Positions 61,446-64,000 of a DNA stretch of 64,000 nt are shown in pieces. The translations under genes and the position numbers were made by a program. Position 1 is the stretch's first letter. Each line of letters starts with the position of its first letter. The notes under the pieces were generated by a model that made no database searches, was not told the origin of the DNA, and worked only from the letters and a program-made list of their open reading frames with translations. The stretch comes from Rubinisphaera margarita (GTDB lineage Bacteria; Planctomycetota; Planctomycetia; Planctomycetales; Planctomycetaceae), in assembly GCF_022267515.1 (NCBI RefSeq), contig NZ_JAKFGB010000019.1:1-64000 (forward strand), in the 5' to 3' direction.

Positions 61446-62663
61446 ATGTTGAACCGCATTTTTGATCCATTCAAGCCACTTCTTGTGGTGCTGTATCTGC
61501 GGATGAGTTCTGGCAAGCAGAATCCTCGGAGTCCGGATCAGCAGGAGGCCGAAATTCGTCAACGAATTACTGCTCTCGGCTACCCGTGGAAGATTGTGGG
61601 AGTTTATCGCGATGACGCTCAAAGTGGGCGTTACACCCGCAAGCGAGCCGGCTATCAAAAAATGCTCCGGGATATCCGCTCGGGCAAAGTCCCCGCTGAT
61701 ATGATTCTGGTCGATACCCTGCAGCGCCTGGGACGCAATGAGGACTTGGGCCCGACGCGTAAGGACTTACGTGAACAATACGGCGTCCTCGTGCTCACGG
61801 CAGATTCCCATTTCGCTGATCCCACGACTCCTCAGGGTAAGGCCTTCGGAGCTTTCGAAGAGTTCCGAGCCACGGAGGAGAACCGCATTAAAGCTCACCA
61901 GGTCTTGCGCGGGAAGCGGGATCTGGCTCGACGCGGTTTTTGGCCCGGCGGTGCGCCCCCATTTGGCTATCGTCTTGTGTCAAAGATCGCCGAATCAGAC
62001 GGTCGTCAGTACATGGAGGGCTCTGTACTGGAGCCACTCCCCGAAGAATCGCTCGTCATTCAGAAACTGTTCGAACGGGCCAAAGCGACAGGCCATGGAT
62101 CGGCTCGCCTGGCACAACATCTGAATGCGGATCCTGAAATCCCGGAGAAGTTCAAACCGTTCCACGACGCAACGGTCCGTATGTGGCTCAAGCAGGAAAT
62201 CTATTGCGGTGATCTGGTCTGGGGGAAGGAGGCCACGGACGTTGTCAGCGACACCCGCGTGAAGGAGCCGAATCCGGAATCGGAGTGGTTGCGCGTTCCG
62301 AACTTCTGCCCGCCGATCATCGAGCGGGACGTCTGGGAAGAGGTTGCTTTGGTACGTCTTCGTCGCAAGCGTGCCAACGACAATAAGTCCACGGGGAACG
62401 GCAAGCAGATCCGGCCTCTGGCGCCAGGCGTCTCGCTGACGTATCCACTCAGCGGCCTTGTCCAGTGTGCTGAGTGCAAGTCGGCAATGCGCCCAATCAC
62501 GTCGGGACGTTCGAGTAACGGCGGCCGGACTTATGCCTATTACGCCTGTCCTCGCGCGATCACGGGCGGTGGTTGTTCCAATAAGACGTATTTTCCCGAG
62601 CGATGGCTCTTCGAAACGGTCGTGGACCACCTCGCTTCGCGACTGTTTCCGGCAGATGTATAG
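61446..62663 (+). CDS. large serine recombinase (resolvase/invertase family)
   Basis: A 405-residue site-specific recombinase. The N-terminal catalytic domain has LYLRMSSGKQ with nucleophile Ser21, the SPDQQ segment, VDTLQRLGRNE with its Arg, and FGAFEEFRATEENR. The recombinase domain follows (PPFGYRLV, then ARLAQHLNAD), and a zinc ribbon at the C-terminus (QCAECKSAM ... YYACPRA ... GGCSNK, about 335-385). It ends soon after the zinc ribbon and lacks the long coiled-coil tail of related enzymes; the next gene at 62732 begins with sequence that looks like that tail. AAGGAGG precedes the ATG by eight bases. Confidence 0.92.
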   Translation: MLNRIFDPFKPLLVVLYLRMSSGKQNPRSPDQQEAEIRQRITALGYPWKIVGVYRDDAQSGRYTRKRAGYQKMLRDIRSGKVPADMILVDTLQRLGRNEDLGPTRKDLREQYGVLVLTADSHFADPTTPQGKAFGAFEEFRATEENRIKAHQVLRGKRDLARRGFWPGGAPPFGYRLVSKIAESDGRQYMEGSVLEPLPEESLVIQKLFERAKATGHGSARLAQHLNADPEIPEKFKPFHDATVRMWLKQEIYCGDLVWGKEATDVVSDTRVKEPNPESEWLRVPNFCPPIIERDVWEEVALVRLRRKRANDNKSTGNGKQIRPLAPGVSLTYPLSGLVQCAECKSAMRPITSGRSSNGGRTYAYYACPRAITGGGCSNKTYFPERWLFETVVDHLASRLFPADV

Positions 62664-62731
62664 CAACTGACATGTTTTCAGTCTGCGGCCCCATCGGGGT
62701 CGCAGACTCTTTCCTTTTAAGGAGATTTGAT

Positions 62732-64000
62732 ATGACCAAGGATGAAATGATCTCACAGCTCTGGTTTGCGGAAATGATAAACGACGTCCATCACTTCCTC
62801 GACCAGTGTACCGACCAGAAGACATGCGCCGCCGCCACGAAAGAAGAAGTGGCTTTAGCGGAAAGTCAGATGAATGGGTGGTTGCAATCCTTGTCGAACC
62901 CCGATCTGGATCAGACAACTCGTCGCCTGATCGAGTCGCAGATGCAAGCCACCTCCGACCGGATTAATACTCTCAAGATGACGATGGCCGAAAAAGAGGC
63001 GCAAGCAGACCGACGCGACTCCTTGGTTGATCCGAAGGCGATTGCTGAACGCTTGAATAACCTCGCCCGGGTTCTGGCGGATCATAATCCCTCGATGATC
63101 AATATTGAACTGTCTCAGCACATTGATCGCATCGACTGCCACGCCGACGGGCGTGCCGTTCTCCGTACGTGCCGCCTCGGCGTTCTCGGAGAGGCAATGG
63201 ACGTGTTCTCCGTCGACGAACCCTGCGTTCCACACAATTCATCGGACGCGGGTTCAACAAAGCAGGCTCAACCGCGACGGCGTGCTCGTCGTCGAATTGC
63301 GGGCGTAGACCAGCCGACGGAGAAGATCAAGGCGTTGGCCGAATGGTCCACCGATCCGCATCGCTTCGCTGGACTGGATGAGCGTTGGTTTGATGAATAC
63401 GAGTTCCACATCACCGCGTTCGATCAGCAGATCGAGCTGTTAAAGGCCGAGCTGGCTGAAGCGGTGATCGAGCTCGATAATCATTACGACGAACTCAGAT
63501 CGGCGGCTCGGGAGCGGCTTGGTGATCTGTTCGATCCGAGCGATTACCCGCCCTCACTGCTTGACGCGTTTCAGATCGAGCACGACTACCCGTCGGTCGA
63601 GCCGCCCGACTATCTGCGGCAGCTCAATCCCGAGGTCTACGAGCAGGAAGTGAAGCGGGTGCAGGCCCGCTTCGATGAAGCTCTGCAACTGGCCGAGAAG
63701 GCCTTTGTCGACGAGCTCTCGCAGTTGGTCTCGCATCTGACCGAGCGGCTCAGCGGACATGACGACGGCCGCTCCAAAGTCTTCCGCGACACGGCTGTCG
63801 AGAACCTGCACCAATTCTTCCAACGGTTTCAGCTGCTCAATGTCCGCTCCAATGAACAGCTGGATGCCCTGGTCAACCAGTGTCGTCAGATCGTCGACGG
63901 CGTCCAGCCTCTAGCTCTGCGAAACGACAGCAGCCTGCGTCAGCAGGTGAGCAGTCAACTTTCTGGCGTGCAGTCGATTCTCGACGGCCTGCTCGTCGAT
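62732..64000 (+). CDS. hypothetical protein, possible split recombinase tail (partial, 3' end outside window)
   Basis: An open frame from ATG 62732 (AAGGAG nine bases upstream) to the window edge, 423 codons without stop. Residues 1-160 are coiled-coil (MTKDEMISQLWFAEMINDVH; RLIESQMQATSDRINTLKMT) followed by AERLNNLARVLADHNPSMIN, NIELSQHIDRIDCHADGRAV and RTCRLG, which resembles the C-terminal tail of planctomycete large serine recombinases. After a basic linker near residue 180 (PRRRARRRIAG) a second long helical region follows (about 195 to the end; AEWSTDPHRFAGLDERWFDE, EQEVKRVQARFDEALQLAEK). It lies 68 bases behind the recombinase gene. It probably works with the recombinase; the second part is unknown. 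Confidence 0.75.
   Translation, partial: MTKDEMISQLWFAEMINDVHHFLDQCTDQKTCAAATKEEVALAESQMNGWLQSLSNPDLDQTTRRLIESQMQATSDRINTLKMTMAEKEAQADRRDSLVDPKAIAERLNNLARVLADHNPSMINIELSQHIDRIDCHADGRAVLRTCRLGVLGEAMDVFSVDEPCVPHNSSDAGSTKQAQPRRRARRRIAGVDQPTEKIKALAEWSTDPHRFAGLDERWFDEYEFHITAFDQQIELLKAELAEAVIELDNHYDELRSAARERLGDLFDPSDYPPSLLDAFQIEHDYPSVEPPDYLRQLNPEVYEQEVKRVQARFDEALQLAEKAFVDELSQLVSHLTERLSGHDDGRSKVFRDTAVENLHQFFQRFQLLNVRSNEQLDALVNQCRQIVDGVQPLALRNDSSLRQQVSSQLSGVQSILDGLLVD

Larger units (their letters stand above)
56621..64000. mobile_element. integrative element at tRNA-Ser (left end; right end outside window)
   Basis: From the tRNA-Ser end to the window edge all recognisable genes are recombination genes or unknown cargo: a broken tyrosine integrase (56755-58160), a second tyrosine recombinase homolog (58198-59685), an unrecognised gene (59833), a small gene (61161), a large serine recombinase (61446) and its probable split C-terminal part (62732 onward). 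The mixture of two recombinase classes suggests more than one insertion, so this may be a composite of two elements. The boundary on the right is unknown. Confidence 0.65.

Overview
The window looks like a chromosomal segment of a flagellated member of the Planctomycetota, probably of the Rubinisphaera/Planctomicrobium/Gimesia kind. The evidence is a combination of lineage-typical genes: two proteins with the N-terminal LEPR-XLL motif, a DUF1559 pseudopilin-like protein next to a small carboxypeptidase-regulatory-like lipoprotein, two CxPxR-type secreted sulfatases, a double-length UvrA, several signal-peptide proteins of unknown function, and tRNA genes without an encoded CCA end. The genus is an inference; the sequence does not fix it.

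Left part (1-22.5 kb). Two minus-strand surface proteins (LEPR-XLL, cadherin-like, propeller/FG-GAP repeats) are followed by a translationally coupled minus-strand operon of two tandem secreted paralogs and a membrane protein. cstA diverges from csrA, and csrA is followed by a large flagellin gene; cstA and flagellin are classical CsrA targets, so this may be one post-transcriptional control block. Next come three small membrane-anchored/coiled-coil proteins, a CPA2 cation/proton antiporter, a CAT-anticodon tRNA, a GNAT acetyltransferase, a lipoprotein and a HAD phosphatase.

Middle part (22.6-56.3 kb). argD and argF (arginine synthesis), a lipoprotein/DUF1559 pair, an arylsulfatase, and then a two-gene, more AT-rich cassette that I read as the Kiwa anti-phage system (kwaA-kwaB). 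The cassette sits between two near-identical copies of a strong terminator. Downstream are an exported catalase-peroxidase (katG) divergent from oxyR, mscL, tRNA-Leu, a zinc-ribbon protein, a GH13 branching-enzyme-like protein, an exported EEP-family hydrolase, an SbcC/YhaN-like ATPase with an SbcD-like partner that has lost its metal-binding residues, a PhnP-like MBL hydrolase, an M24-like protein, a GT4 glycosyltransferase, a second sulfatase, and a 2121-residue tandem UvrA with an extra C-terminal region.

Right part (56.5-64 kb). tRNA-Ser(GCT) is followed by an integrative element that runs off the right edge. It has a tyrosine integrase gene broken by two frameshifts, a second tyrosine recombinase homolog with substituted catalytic residues, an unrecognised 386-residue protein, and a large serine recombinase whose C-terminal part appears to be encoded by a separate downstream gene. 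No rRNA operon and no CRISPR array were seen.
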